Source: Glandiceps talaboti (Eukaryota > Hemichordata > Enteropneusta > Spengelidae). From it: a DNA stretch of 64,000 nucleotides. The stretch is taken from the NCBI RefSeq assembly GCF_964340395.1, contig NC_135553.1:22783449-22847448 (forward strand). Direction: 5' to 3'. A program made the position numbers and the translations under genes. The stretch's first letter is position 1. Each line of letters begins with the position of its first letter. Below are positions 34,584 to 46,573 of this stretch, piece after piece. The notes beneath the pieces are model-generated. The model was not told the DNA's origin. It searched no databases and saw only the letters and a list, made by a program, of their open reading frames with translations.

Positions 34584-34620
<37 letters not shown>
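34270..34620. repeat. (TCA)n arrays and a (GT)n array
   Basis: TCA trinucleotide runs lie at about 34,276-34,302 and 34,400-34,445, followed by (GT)n at about 34,588-34,620. Confidence 0.8.
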
Positions 34621-34622
<2 letters not shown>

Positions 34623-35244
34623 TCTGTGTCATTGTTTTCTCCAAAACGGCTTGCTCAATTCGAATGAAATTTGGCACAACTGTTCTGTTGAGTAATGGCA
34701 AGAACTGATTAAGTTTTGGTAAAAATGTTAATGAGCAATTTTAATTAATTGATCGATCATCTGGTCGCATACGCGCTTCGTTTCGAAAGTGTGCCACCAA
34801 TGTCGATGTAAGGTAAACCAGGAAGCTATGGAGTGGATACACGCTGTCGTTCTACACTGAGAAAGACTCTGTTTTCAGGGGTTTCAAGTGTTTGTGTTGA
34901 TATTTTTGTTGAATCTGATGAAGATTATTACATCAAAGCAAGGACTGGTGAGCACTGAAAATATACATCATCTGTAAGCTTTATTGCAAAAATATAGTCA
35001 CGATTGGCTACTCACTTCACACCTGTCACACATGTATACGATTTGAATGTATACACTTTACCCAGGGACGAAGTAGGGCAATAATACCTTATCACTTCAC
35101 TGTATTAAAGTTGTTCAACTGTTACAATGCATACCATGAAGTGTGTAAACTTTCTGATACGTACTAGTAATGTTATGTGGGTTTCAATTTCGTTTATTAT
35201 TTTCCGTGGAAAGGGGTGTACATGTCCCAGGTATGTAGGGATCA

Positions 35245-35530
35245 TGGAAGCCGAGTGCAGTCGAGGATGGCACGCTTTCCTGGCTTTTGAACAACGTCTT
35301 TAACAACTAACTTTCTCTGGGACTTGGAAAAAATCACAGATGTAGAGCTAAATTTCTTGCATAAATCATGAAATTGCAAGACTACCCTTATATTCTCACT
35401 TTTCAGGAACATTACAAAATAGTACACTTCAAGAAATGCATCAACTGCACAACTGTATTGTGTATGCATCCCACTCGCAAAATTACATTCATTCCTAAAG
35501 TGGAGAATTCTACAATATCCATTATATTAC
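35245..35530 (-). pseudogene. Possible exon fragment with CAVDAFLE motif
   Basis: A minus-strand frame reads NFASGMHTQYSC then AVDAFLEVYYFVMFLK, followed by an ordinary mixed sequence to a stop. The motif resembles a Cys-containing start of a protease-like domain that I recall from multigene families of unknown function in invertebrates. It lies downstream of, and on the same strand as, the Tudor-like exon at 36,917-37,097 and could belong to it. No clean acceptor was found. Confidence 0.25.
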
Positions 35531-35711
35531 TGTATACAGATCATTTTATGAACTCTCACATCGCTATGGCCACATCAATTGATCTTCAAGTTTCTGTGCA
35601 AATAAATATTTTATGGGTTTTTAAAAAAAGTAAACAGTAGTGTTGAACTAGTAAACGTGAAAGTATCAACCCAATGTGAAAACAATAAAAGAAGTGAGCA
35701 GGTACTTTTAA

Positions 35712-36021
35712 AGTGGCCATATGGATGAGGATTTGGTCTTCACTTTAGATATGTAAGTCATCAAATAATTTTTATCATGGCGACCTTCTTGAAAAAATAA
35801 CATGAAACAACAAAGAACAAGTCTGTGTCTGTAACTAAATACATTGCAAAAAGCTAAAACAAATTATAAAAAGTTGTTATTGTATGTATGATAACAAACA
35901 TTTCATGCGTTTAGTAATATGTTGTTTCACATTGAATAGGAAGCCATGGATTTTTAATTTATAATGGCATTATAAATTAAAAATCCAAAATAAATACCCA
36001 ATCCTCATCGATATGGCCACT
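35712..36021. mobile_element. TTAA-flanked MITE, copy B
   Basis: TTAA sits at 35,708-35,711 and 36,022-36,025. The ends agtggccatatggatgag and the inverted agtggccatatcgatgag form a TIR of at least 20 bp with one mismatch. The interior matches copy A at 4,153-4,493 in order. TTAA duplication fits Kolobok or piggyBac, and a decayed Kolobok-like transposase lies at 51.4-54.7 kb. Confidence 0.8.
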
Positions 36022-36916
36022 TTAATAGTTAAACATCATTTACAAATGTGTAAATCTTCATATGTATGTTATTGCAAACTCGTATTTACTCATTCACCTC
36101 ATTGTTACTAAGAATATCGTTGAGACATATTTGTTAAAACTATACTATATGTAACATTAAACATAACAACATGAAAATATACCTTGGAAGTGTAGAGCTG
36201 AAGTTTTTACCAATTCACCAGTGGTAAATTGCAAAAACAATTAGCAAACAATAATTGTTAACTCTTCATTCTCATTTTACAAAATGTATCAATGAATAGT
36301 CACATTGGAAGGGAGAAAACAAGAAATTCTAATCATGATCATCGATGAAGCATTTTCCGGGGATATACGACAAACTTCCGGTAGAGACATCCCACGTAGT
36401 ATTTTTATTATACAGTAACGAATACAGCACTCCGACAATTTTACGCTGCTTAAGGCCTTTGAAATAAGAAACTTTGACTCAAATATATACACGCTAGCTA
36501 AATTCACACAAATTTGGGAGACATGACCAGAAAAGCATGACATGGTCGATCGAGGCGCAAGGCTGAGTAGAGGTACAGGTTCATGGTAGACAGTAGAGAA
36601 TTTACAAGTCATCTCTCGCAAAAAAACAAATATCAAACACCAGGCTGAAAGGAAAGTTTGATTTCATATTTGTCTTCCATTGATATTTTCTATTAAACTT
36701 ATGACTGCATTCCTATTTTAACAATGCATGTGCACAGAATGGTTTACAAGCTGCGGCCAAGTCATGTTCACATGTTGTTTGTTTACATTCTTTATGGACG
36801 ACCCACATTTCAAAATTCCATCACTTCAGAAACACATATTAGTTTCCCACAACGAAAAACGCTATCAACAAAATGAAATCTTCACTGGAAGAAAATAAAT
36901 GTTTAGTGACACTTAC

Positions 36917-37097
36917 CGAGCTCTTGCACAGTCTCTGTTAATTTTCTTGTATAAACTGGGTTAACAGCCAGATTGTAGCATTTATATCCATATATCCTAT
37001 TGTCTTTGAAGGCAGCGACCTTAGCTTTTGCCCAACGACATTCGTGGTGAACTGCCTCCACCTCTTCTCCAACTTGAAATACAACTGGTGTGGCCAC
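36917..37097 (-). CDS. First coding exon of an unidentified gene, Tudor/chromo-barrel-like
   Basis: The minus-strand ATG at 37,097 opens a frame of 60 codons plus one base that ends at a perfect donor, G|gtaagt. The product starts MATPVVFQVGEEVEAVHHEC and continues RWAKAKVAAFKDN. The pattern of a hydrophobic-Gly-Glu-x-Val-Glu-Ala strand followed by a Trp-x-Ala-Lys-Val strand is that of Tudor, Agenet or chromo-barrel folds that bind modified tails. Downstream exons were not found with confidence in 31-36.9 kb. It may be a live gene or a truncated duplicate. Confidence 0.5.
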
Positions 37098-37099
37098 AG

Positions 37100-38435
37100 C
37101 GATGTTGGTTCAGAGTAGGTGAAAACTAGCAGTCCATTTCAGACAGACTCAGTGTGCTCTGAACAATTTTAAATTCCATGCGCACTCGTCAACTTGGTCT
37201 AAGTACAGTACAGGTTATGTGTTTAGATTAATGCGTGCAAGGGTTTTCATGATGTACGATCGATATTTGGGTACGTGACATAACCATAGTTAATGAGAAG
37301 ATCGTCAATTCCTGAAAAAAAAACGATTGTAACACACACATATCTTGATTTTTGATATTTATTTCCATTCAGTTTGTGAGTTATCACGACAAATAATCCC
37401 GCACATGAATACCGTGTAAGGCATGTAAAGGCCACAATTATTCTATGTGAGGAGTTCGTGGAGTTGCTGGGTGACGTTTAAACCTATACGTCAACACATT
37501 AATCTGTAAGCTGTGATTACAGCGTGTACATTGGTAACATTTATGGTCAATTTACTAGCCCCACCAAACCCAAATAACAGGCCATAAGTCGTGTTGTTCT
37601 TTATCATACTGGTTATCTCATGGTAAAAAGAATGTTTTGTCACAGAAATTTTGAATTTTTGCTTTGATATTTCTAATTTGACCCCCCCCCCTTCCAATAT
37701 AATGTCTTGCCATATGAAAGAAAAGTTTTATCCTTGAAATTAAATATTTTGCTCTAAAAAATCAATTATTTATTTCACAAATGTATTGTTCCTGTGTCAC
37801 TTGTGGGCCACCGTACTTGTACGCTAGCTTAACTTTGGATAAAAGTGTGACCAGTTAAAAATTGTAACTTTTTGCAGTGTGTAGCGAAATACATTCCATT
37901 AGTCGAATCAGTAGATTTACACTACTTCGCAATGTGTTGATATGGCAATTAGCCTATGAGTTTGTTCTCGGATTAATAAGCTATAGCTACTACTGAATGC
38001 AAAGCTGGTAAACTCTTATACGACAGTGATAACGGAAGGAATTTGAAAAATACAGTGCGAGGAATCAATATTTAAAACTTTATTTGAAATATAGAGAAAA
38101 TCATATTATAAATCCGGAAAATCTTGAGAACAAAATTGATTATATTCATCCTTTTCCCTGTGGTTCAGACGTATTGTGTGAATTCATCATAGCAGAACGT
38201 TTTGTTGGCTAAGTATCCCTCTTGAAAACCTTGTACTAGTTTTGCCTTTATTTCTGATTTTCTTTTGATTGGGTTCAATACCACAGTGACTCGTAGGGGT
38301 TTCACCATCTTCTTTCAAAAGCACGATCGCTACCTGTGCTCACATTTATAGTGTTGTGTCGTTTTCAGTTGATGTACATGTACATGTATCAAAATGAAAA
38401 CAATCGACTTTCGGTACCACGGTCACGGACAGCAA
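37100..38435. other. No feature recognised
   Basis: AT-rich sequence with short frames lacking motifs. A C-run lies near 37,682. Confidence 0.5.
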
Positions 38436-38439
38436 AGCG

Positions 38440-38582
38440 TACAACCGGCCTACGCATTGTTTAAAAAAATTACAATCATACTGAAGATATTTTAAAACAC
38501 CAATTTCAAAGCATTTTATATGTTTTCTGTGATTTCACTTTGATCATGGCCACACCCGTGTGGAACTCAGGAAAATTGATCA
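38440..38582 (+). repeat. Left 143-bp direct repeat bounding the BRCT unit
   Basis: It runs from tacaaccgg through tactgaagatattttaaaac to gaaaattgatca. It matches 43,590-43,733 at roughly 95 percent in the same orientation. See the right copy. Confidence 0.85.
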
Positions 38583-38589
38583 CATGACG

Positions 38590-39099
38590 GGAAAGCCCTT
38601 GTAAAAAGTTGGACCTCACTTCCTCACATTGTTATCAAGAGATTAATCAAATTCAAATATTTGAAGGGATTAAACACTACTGATAAGGAACTCTTATGTA
38701 ATAATGTCAACAGATGCTTGTCTACTGGTACTACTTTTGAACGTTGCTGGAGGTGGATGTGTAGTTGTTAAAACTAAAACCTGAGATTGAAAACAGCTGG
38801 TTAAAGTAATAGATGTATAGTAAACTTTCTTGACTGGTAGTGAATGGAATGTGATGGCCACCTTGAAATTTACTTTAATTCATTACCGTTTTTCAATGAC
38901 ATATTATAGTGGGAACTCTGTATCAAAAGAACTGTGTCAAATACTGACTAATACTGAAAGAGCTGGGTCAGAGATCTATACGGTCTTGGTTTTTTATTCA
39001 ACCACAAAACATGTTTTTATTTATTTTTATTTATGTATCTCTTTTAAGTAAAAGAACAGGATCAATCACATTCATCATTGTACAAACACACTCTTGGCT

Positions 39100-39182
<83 letters not shown>

Positions 39183-40050
39183 TTGTTTCATCCCAAATCT
39201 CAAACACACCAACAGTATAATCGAACCAAGTAATTCATATTACAAATGACATCTTTATTTAAGCACTTTTTCATGAAATAACTAAATTAAATACAAAATA
39301 AAACTTGGCAAGAAAGTTGTCAGTACTGAAAAGGTAAAATAAACCACACTTTGGAGTGTAAATATAGAAAATATATAGGTAGATTAATGTACAATGACTC
39401 TCACATATGAGAATCATTGTACATCATGACATATCCTGCAATTCCACCTTTCCCAAATATTTTCTACATTCACAATCATACATGTAAAGTAAATATCATA
39501 GGACCCCTACAACATTGCTCATTTTACAGTTTATGATCACTGTACCAACAGTGACATTAGACAAAATTGTACTTTATAATAAAATAAAAGAAATTGTACA
39601 CAAAATGAATCAATGCTATTTGAAAAAACAAAACACACCAGAGAACTGTTACCGTGCCTAAATAAATGAGTTATTCATTCCGGAAGTGGCATACATATTG
39701 TTCATACATGGGGGATTCAACTGTGTTACACTCTGCTATCGCTATCATGGTGTTTTCCCTTAATTTCTTGGCGACTATACTTCTAGCTTTCTCTTCTTTC
39801 CACAAATCTTTATGATGTGTTTTTGTCTTCAAAGCTAAGACTTTTCCATGATTGAAACAATTCCTTGAAAATTCTATGGGAATCTTTGAAAGACAGTTTA
39901 CCTTTATGGGTTTGCATTATTTCATTTCTGTTCTTTTCCTCATGGCATAAAACTGAGCTTGGTTTCGAGGAACTCGTGGAATATGCACAACTGTAGAGAT
40001 ATTTTCTCGTTGTTTACACTTCTTGCTTTTATTAGTTATCATTTTTTAAC
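38590..40050. other. Non-coding part of the direct-repeat-bounded unit
   Basis: It holds the TCA microsatellite and AT-rich DNA. No gene was recognised. It lies downstream of the minus-strand BRCT remnant and could be its 3' region. Confidence 0.5.
39099..39180. repeat. (TCA)n microsatellite
   Basis: About 27 TCA units with one interruption. It reads as poly-Ser on the plus strand. Confidence 0.9.
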
Positions 40051-40054
40051 TAAC

Positions 40055-43000
40055 CTAAAATGTTGATCATGAAGCGACACTGGAGCAGGAGTTATCTTTG
40101 TGAACCCACTGAAATTGATCAAATAGTCATTGAATGCCAATTTCTGACCTGCACGAACCTTGTGTTGACTATGTATTGGTGTCTTGATCGCAGCATAAAC
40201 AGGTTTGTTTTTCTTTAACGCCTGTTTATGAAACAGAACTGTGTATTCTTTAGTCGATTTTCCCTTCGAGTTTCCACAGGGCAGTTTTTTTTTGACAATA
40301 CCTCCATTTCTTGAATGTTTGCTGTGTGTAACTCACATTATATAAACGAGGAATAGAGCCAACAAGCACAAATGTCATACGTTTAAAAATCTTTGTGCTG
40401 TCACTCTTGACTGACACAGGCTGTATGAGAGTAGATAAACCATGGGACATTAGTTTCCTAACTTTGAAACCCCTGAAATACTTTTGTATAGCACAAGCAA
40501 CAGCATGTTGGCGGCAATATATCACAAAGGAGTCCCATGCCTGCTTGTTTGCACCATTCATGATATTGTACATGTATTTTTTCCACAAATGGAAAAATGT
40601 GGATAAAATAGGATCCTGGCGAACCTGGCATGTTGGTAGTTGGCATGTTCACCTCCTTGTGACTGAAATCTGGCCAATGGAAATGGCAACAATTCCGTCA
40701 ATTTCGGAACTACATGTACATCAATAAATTTCATCATATATGGGGTCAGATCTGTATATCCATAACGAAAAACAAATAATTGATAGAATGTTTCGGCCAA
40801 AACTAGATACCTTTTTTTATCTATATCACTATAGCCAAATTTGTAATCGAGGCCTTTTTGAACCCTTGGGTCTCCCGTCAATCAATAATGGTTTAGGTTC
40901 TGTACTGACTATTTGGTGCATTTCATTAAAACTGTTCCAGATCATTTTTACCAATTCAAATTCTGAAATTTCATCACCAAGACCAATATAGTCTTTAACA
41001 TGAGTTGACACTTTAAGTGCTAAGACCTTATTCCTATCAAGGACACCATTAAGTGGATGTGGATATAAGGATTCTTGCATGGGAGGAGGGGGACTTAATA
41101 TCACTTTTGCATGATCGGAATTTAGGGTGATTGGTTCTAATTCACCTTTACCATTGAACACTAATCTAAAATTCCCATGGCTAACACATCTTTTACTGAT
41201 ATTATGTTCTAAAGTTACAACTCTATCCTTTATAATTGACCTGTATTTAATCCATTTTGTTCAAATTTATTTGCATCAGACAAAGTTTCTCAGCACATCT
41301 AGCTAAGCCATGTAGGAGGCACATGACTGTCCCTGATATTGGTATATCTGGAAGAAGTGATGAAGGATGTTTTCTATTTACGGATTGAACAAGTTTTGTT
41401 CTCAAACCTGTGGTGTTGGACAGGTCAACTTTCTTGATTCTTTATTACATTCTATATGGATATTCCAACCTGTATCAGTAGTTGGCCCTAATCCGCTATC
41501 ACTGAGAACAGCTTCTAAAAATATCTCGTCCCCGGCTAAATATGCATAATTGCCTCTACCATTGACCATTTTAATGAAACTGTTAAGTGGGACAGTACCA
41601 TTTATATTTCTTCTAAATTATCTCTGGAATCACTCTCATAGAAAATATAAAGGGGCCAAACACCATCAGTGCTTTGATAACTAACATTATTCAAAATGAG
41701 AGCATCATTGATGCAGTTTATAGCTAGATAAGTACTCATACGCCCCCAATTTCTCTGCCGTCTCCATAGACCTTCCAGCGGAGTTGTTGACCTTCTTCAA
41801 AAAAATTGTATTTAAACATTAAAACCTCAACTAATCGAACGGGATCGACACACCAGCCAGTAGATGTTCTTTTTGGCAAAAGAACAGCATTGAAATCACT
41901 TCTACACTTCTTTTTGAACTTCCTAATTTTTAAAGAACTTGGAATGGCTTGAGGCAACAATTTCCTAAGGTGATCTGTCAATCTTTACCCTGACCTGTTC
42001 TCTTCCAAAATACACAGTAAGTTTGTGACAAAGTGCACAAACTAGATGAATCAACAGTGGAGACCAATTTCATCATGTCATGCTTACTAAAAAGAACCTG
42101 AGAAAATATGCCCCTCCTTTGTTAATTTCCTTGGGCCTACAGAGCTGTTTTTGGTCAATAATGCCACTGTTTCGATCAGCTGACTTTTACTCCCTGCAAG
42201 ATGGTCTTTTAAAAACTGAACTTAAATTTTTGAAAGCTCATCTGCTTCTTTTGAGAATCTGTTTTGTGAATAATTCAGTTTGCGCTTTAATCTACGTTAT
42301 TTTTTGGGCGAGCACATTTTTGTGGTGGAAGTTATGGTTATAGCTGAAGTTACTTCAATACCTTTCCTTTTAGGAGTTGCAAGGTGGCCTCTATTGGCAA
42401 TGTTTGGCAAAAGCTCCATCTCAAGAACAAGAAGCAAATTCTCTAGAAATTTAACCTTTTTAATTGAATCACCCCCCTTAAATTTTCGCAAAACAAACTC
42501 TAATGCAAGTATCCTAATGTACTGTTTGGAGTTGTGCTCAATGAAATTACCACCAGTGAACTGACTTTGAAACAAAAGCCTCTTGATGTATCTACAACCT
42601 TCTTTTTTGACATGTTTTCCAAGATCTGCTGAATCAAATGCAACTCTGGCATCCAAAAACATTTCATTATCACTACACATATCATCTATTTCATTGCCAC
42701 CTATATCGATGAGGAGGATGTCGATAGGAGTTTCTTTATCTTTACAGCTTTCAGTTTTCTCAAGATCTAACAAGAGATTCTTCTTTTTTTGGCTATTTCC
42801 AGCTTTTGAATGACTCAGTATTGCTTTAAGTGCAAATTTTTCAACATACCCATTGACAAATGACAGAGAAGGGTCAATGCTCAGCTTTTCAAGAGTCTTG
42901 TGTATTCGCACATATCCATGGGATTTTATATGTCTTTGTAATCCAGCACGTGTAAGCACAATTGAATCAATGAACAATTTGTTGCCTACAGTAAAGCAAT

Positions 43001-43560
43001 CAATAGATTTACTTAGCAGTCTTATTGAGGTACATTTGTGTGATCTTGACTTAAGAGAATCTGATCAATTTGTTGAGGATATAACACTACTAGGTATCAC
43101 AGATGAGGAGGCTGTACCATATCAGACATTGTACTAGTTGAATTATCATCAGAATGTCCAATGTCAGTAGAAGGTTTCACATTGCTCTTTAAGGGAAACA
43201 CTGATACTATTGGTTACAGTCTTCTTTATAACTCTGGCTGCTAAACTTGGTGTAGTCCTACTCACATCAACTGACACATTAGAATTTTGAGTACAACTCT
43301 TAGGTCTATTAACTATGGTTGGGATGGTCGGTACTACACTTTCACAAGAAAGCTTTATGCTATCACTGGCTGCTAAACTTCGCTTAGTACAACTTCCATC
43401 AACTGACACATTAGGATTTAGAGTTATAGGTATATCACTGGCTGCTAAACTTGGTTTAGTAGTACTTGCATGAACACCACTTGACTCACCAGGATTTTGA
43501 GTCTTGGGTCTATTAACTTAGGTTGAGATGGTTGGCACTAAAGTCTGACAGGCAGGCCTA
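40055..43560 (-). pseudogene. Decayed multi-domain gene or element with C-terminal BRCT-like domain
   Basis: Minus-strand fragments in shifting frames form one co-linear protein: a Ser/Pro-rich segment with internal repeats (43.15-43.56 kb); a finger-like LTRAGLQRHIKSH (about 42.93 kb); a Lys-rich segment; RWKVYGDGREIGG (about 41.75 kb); YESDSRDNLEE and AGDEIFLEAVL (about 41.5-41.6 kb); LLHGLARCAEK (about 41.31 kb); YQLFVFRYGYTDLTPYMM and ARFQSQGGEHANY (about 40.6-40.8 kb); and TFVLVGSIPRLYNVSYTQ with KSTKEYTVLFHKQAL (40.1-40.4 kb), which has a BRCT-like pattern. At least four frame breaks and in-frame stops show decay. I recall similar multi-copy proteins of unknown function in marine invertebrates; a transposon origin is possible. 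The unit sits between 143-bp direct repeats. Confidence 0.6.
43150..43545 (-). repeat. Three imperfect internal repeats of about 105-180 bp
   Basis: On the plus strand ctggctgctaaacttggt or a close form recurs at about 43,237, 43,370 and 43,438, each followed by a tcaactgacacattagga-like block. They encode the Ser-rich N-terminal part of the BRCT-containing remnant. Confidence 0.65.
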
Positions 43561-43589
43561 GCAATATCAAGAGAAAACACTGCATTATG

Positions 43590-43733
43590 TACAATCGGAC
43601 TATGCATTGTTTAAAAAAAATTACAATCATACTGAAGATATTTTAAAACACCAATTTCAAAGCATTTTATATGTTTTATGTGATTTCACTTTGATCATGG
43701 CCATACCCGTGTGGAACTCAGGAAAATTGATCA
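43590..43733 (+). repeat. Right 144-bp direct repeat bounding the BRCT unit
   Basis: This is the partner of 38,440-38,582, with a few substitutions and one A insertion. The pair encloses 5.3 kb that includes the whole recognisable BRCT-containing remnant. Confidence 0.85.
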
Positions 43734-43739
43734 GGAGCC

Positions 43740-45290
43740 AGTAACATTTACTGGTTTTATCCATGGAATACTTTTCCCTCAGTGTTAGGATGACGTGATG
43801 CCATAAGTTCTCAAAGTGAACATTGGTGTGCGGTATTTAAGGTCAAAATGGCGACATACGTGATCTTTTTATTTCAAAAGCTAAGACCGATTTTTAAGCG
43901 ATACCAAAGATAATTGAATTCAGACAATGTATAAATAACTTATCACGCGTTTATTTTATCAATAGAAATTGCAATGTCATTTGATGTTATTTGAATATAA
44001 CATTTCAAGGATATTGCCATATTACCAAAATGATTGATAAATGCAAATTCATGTTCACTGTGTTTCATCAATGTATGCATAAAACATATGAAAATGAATC
44101 TTGACTTCTTAAGAAAATGATTATTTATGCAAAGGAGAAAAGATAAGTCCTCCCCCTCACTGAACATCTGTGTGACTAACAAACAGAATAAAGTCTCCAT
44201 GTCAATGATTCCAGAGTTGTTACAACTTTGCTTGGTACTTGTTTTTTTTTGTACCTGTACCCAAGATGTTATAAAATACAATGTGTCCGCAATATGCAAG
44301 AACTAACTTGATCTTGATAATTGACCATGAAGATCAAGGTCAAGGTCTAAGATCAATGTCTTAAAAAAGAACTTGCACCTGAAAATATAGTGGTATCCTC
44401 GCTTAAATGGAGTCTTTATGTTTTACAGTTTGTGAGTTAGGCAATAAAACAAGAATTTTAACTATAAGTATAGCCACCATTCGGCCAAATTTATATATGT
44501 TGCTAAATAAAGTGTCGTGCATATGTCTCATAGGATAATGTCACGTTTGTGCCTGGAATTGTAGATTACATAAACACACGAAGTGTGTGAAATGGAATCA
44601 TAATACCATGAAATTAAGATATAACACTGTATTCTCCCAAATGACTATAGCACCCTCAACCGATCAAGCTATTCAAAGCAAACTTCCTACTGCACATTCT
44701 CAATACCATCCTTCTACAAAATGACTGCGCGAATTGTTTCATCAATGTACCATATCAATTATGGCTTTATTCAGCTTAAAAGATAGCAACACAACTGTCA
44801 AATATGTATTTTTTTTTAAGTCCTTTGTTCAATGACGTTCAACTTAACAATTGTCAATAACACGTGAACAATTAAAACAGAAAAATGTCAATATCAGTTC
44901 CTCCTACTGGAGTATTTCATATATCTGTTCATTATGTCTATAGGTTTCCATTGTAACATGGATGTAACACACTTGAAATTTTAACTACGGGTTGGAAATC
45001 ATCAAAGTGAATTCATTGCAAAAGGCATTTGTTGGCATCCTTTACTATACCTGTAATGATATGAAGAAATATAGAATAGTTATTGTCAACCACACACCTT
45101 GGGATGGGAGGATGAGATATTGTTATATCTTAATTCGGTTTTATTTCATGGAATTATTATTCCATTTCACGCACTTCGTGTGTTTATGAAATCTACAATT
45201 CCATATAAATATATTATATTATATATATATTCTTTAAACATACATTCTGTAAGTTTAAAGCTTATTATGTTAGCAATATGGTATCTTGAA
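43740..45290. other. No feature recognised
   Basis: AT-rich DNA. The minus-strand frame at 43,943-44,299 has no motif and an unremarkable composition. Confidence 0.5.
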
Positions 45291-45294
45291 AAGA

Positions 45295-46335
45295 CGACTT
45301 TTGAATTTCTTTGCAATAAAAGCGATGAAAAGTGTTTGTGTTTGACCAATTAGCCTGAGACAAAATATCCTTAACTGACACACCTTGATTGTGTGCTTTT
45401 GATGTGCTTGCAGAGCGTGTAGAGTGGGCTTTGAAAATGTACACATCAATCCCTGCCAAATTCATTAGGGTTTTTAACCATCTAGCAACTGAACATGAGA
45501 CTACTGGTTTGTGGGGGTTCTTGTAACTAAGCAGTAATTGATCCCTACTAATACCATGTTTTTTCCCTCCAGACCTTTGACTTTGTCGGATAATTTTGCA
45601 AACAGTTTACAACACAGAGTGTTGGATTAGCTGTGAATGCATGGAATGTGATAGCACCCAAGGGATGTTTAGCATGCTGATTAGTAGTTTTACACTGTTT
45701 GGTTGATTTGGTTAACACTGAAAAACCGAAGGTTACTGTATCACCATAGTCTGCCATGTTAGAAATCTGTAATGCATGAATTTCAGACTGTCTACCAGCA
45801 CTTGTCAAGGAAAGTAACATGGTTAATTTCAATGTCAGATTCTTTATATGATTGTCAGCATTATCACCAAGTTTAGAATATACTGCAGTACAGTGTCTAC
45901 ATTCCATGTGGTATTATACCATGGCTGTGGTGGTCTACAATTAAAAATTGCCTGAAGTAGTGTTTTGACTTTGGAATGTTGCCCCACCCTGTAATTATCT
46001 ATGCGGGCGGGTGGGGTGAAACGCTGAGAGAGTTGATCTATATGTATTTATATTCATAGCCTTCACAGAATAGGTAGGCTAGAAAGTTTTTACATTTCCC
46101 AGAGTGGCCTGGAATTTATCAATTTCCTGTCTAAAACACCCGCTACTCCACTTTCGCCAAGTGGAGTCGTAAGAGGCTGATGTACCCTGTCTCCATGCAT
46201 TTGACATAAGTGAGGCAGCGTTTTCTGAAATTCCATCAATGCGATGGCTTCTTTATTCTTTATTCCATCATTGTGTATAAATGTTGGAAAAGCATCTTGT
46301 GATCTTCCTGATATCTTAGTGAACAGTTGGTCTGA
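45295..46335 (-). pseudogene. Decayed DIRS-like tyrosine recombinase
   Basis: On the minus strand an N-terminal core-binding part (FLAYLFCEGYEYK, then RPPQPWYNTTWNVDTVLQY) is followed by the catalytic domain: LLSLTSAGRQSEIHALQIS with catalytic Arg at 45,791-45,793, KAHSTRSASTSKA with His and Arg at 45,415-45,426, and TFHRFYCKEI with the nucleophilic Tyr at 45,316-45,318. This enzyme family inserts circular DNA in DIRS and Ngaro retroelements. Frame breaks near 45,555, 45,870 and 46,050 mean it is not translatable as it stands. No RT or RNase H partner is recognisable beside it. Confidence 0.8.
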
Positions 46336-46340
46336 GCTGT

Positions 46341-46375
46341 ATGTATGTATGTATGTATGTATGTATGTATGTATG

Positions 46376-46409
<34 letters not shown>

Positions 46410-46435
46410 TGTATGTATGTATATATATATATATA
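46341..46435. repeat. (ATGT)n then (TA)n microsatellite
   Basis: About 20 ATGT units pass into a short TA run next to the left inverted-repeat unit. Confidence 0.9.
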
Positions 46436-46488
46436 CGCTCTGCCACTGCGGTATAGAGCACTGTCTTAGCAGATTGATACTCACCGAG

Positions 46489-46490
<2 letters not shown>
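46436..46490 (+). repeat. Left 55-bp inverted-repeat unit
   Basis: It runs from cgctctgccactgcgg to ctcaccgagtt. It matches the reverse complement of 48,363-48,417 at 54 of 55 positions. Both units end in gagtt followed by (AT)n facing the LINE. Confidence 0.9.
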
Positions 46491-46562
<72 letters not shown>

Positions 46563-46573
46563 AATAATAATAA
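46491..46573. repeat. (TA)n and (TAA)n at the LINE 3' end
   Basis: About 66 bp of TA are joined to TAA units, which are the 3' tail of the minus-strand LINE. Confidence 0.85.

Noticed and set aside
36289-36636. Minus-strand 115-residue frame
   Set aside because: No motif, no splice partner in frame with the Tudor-like exon, ordinary AT-rich composition.
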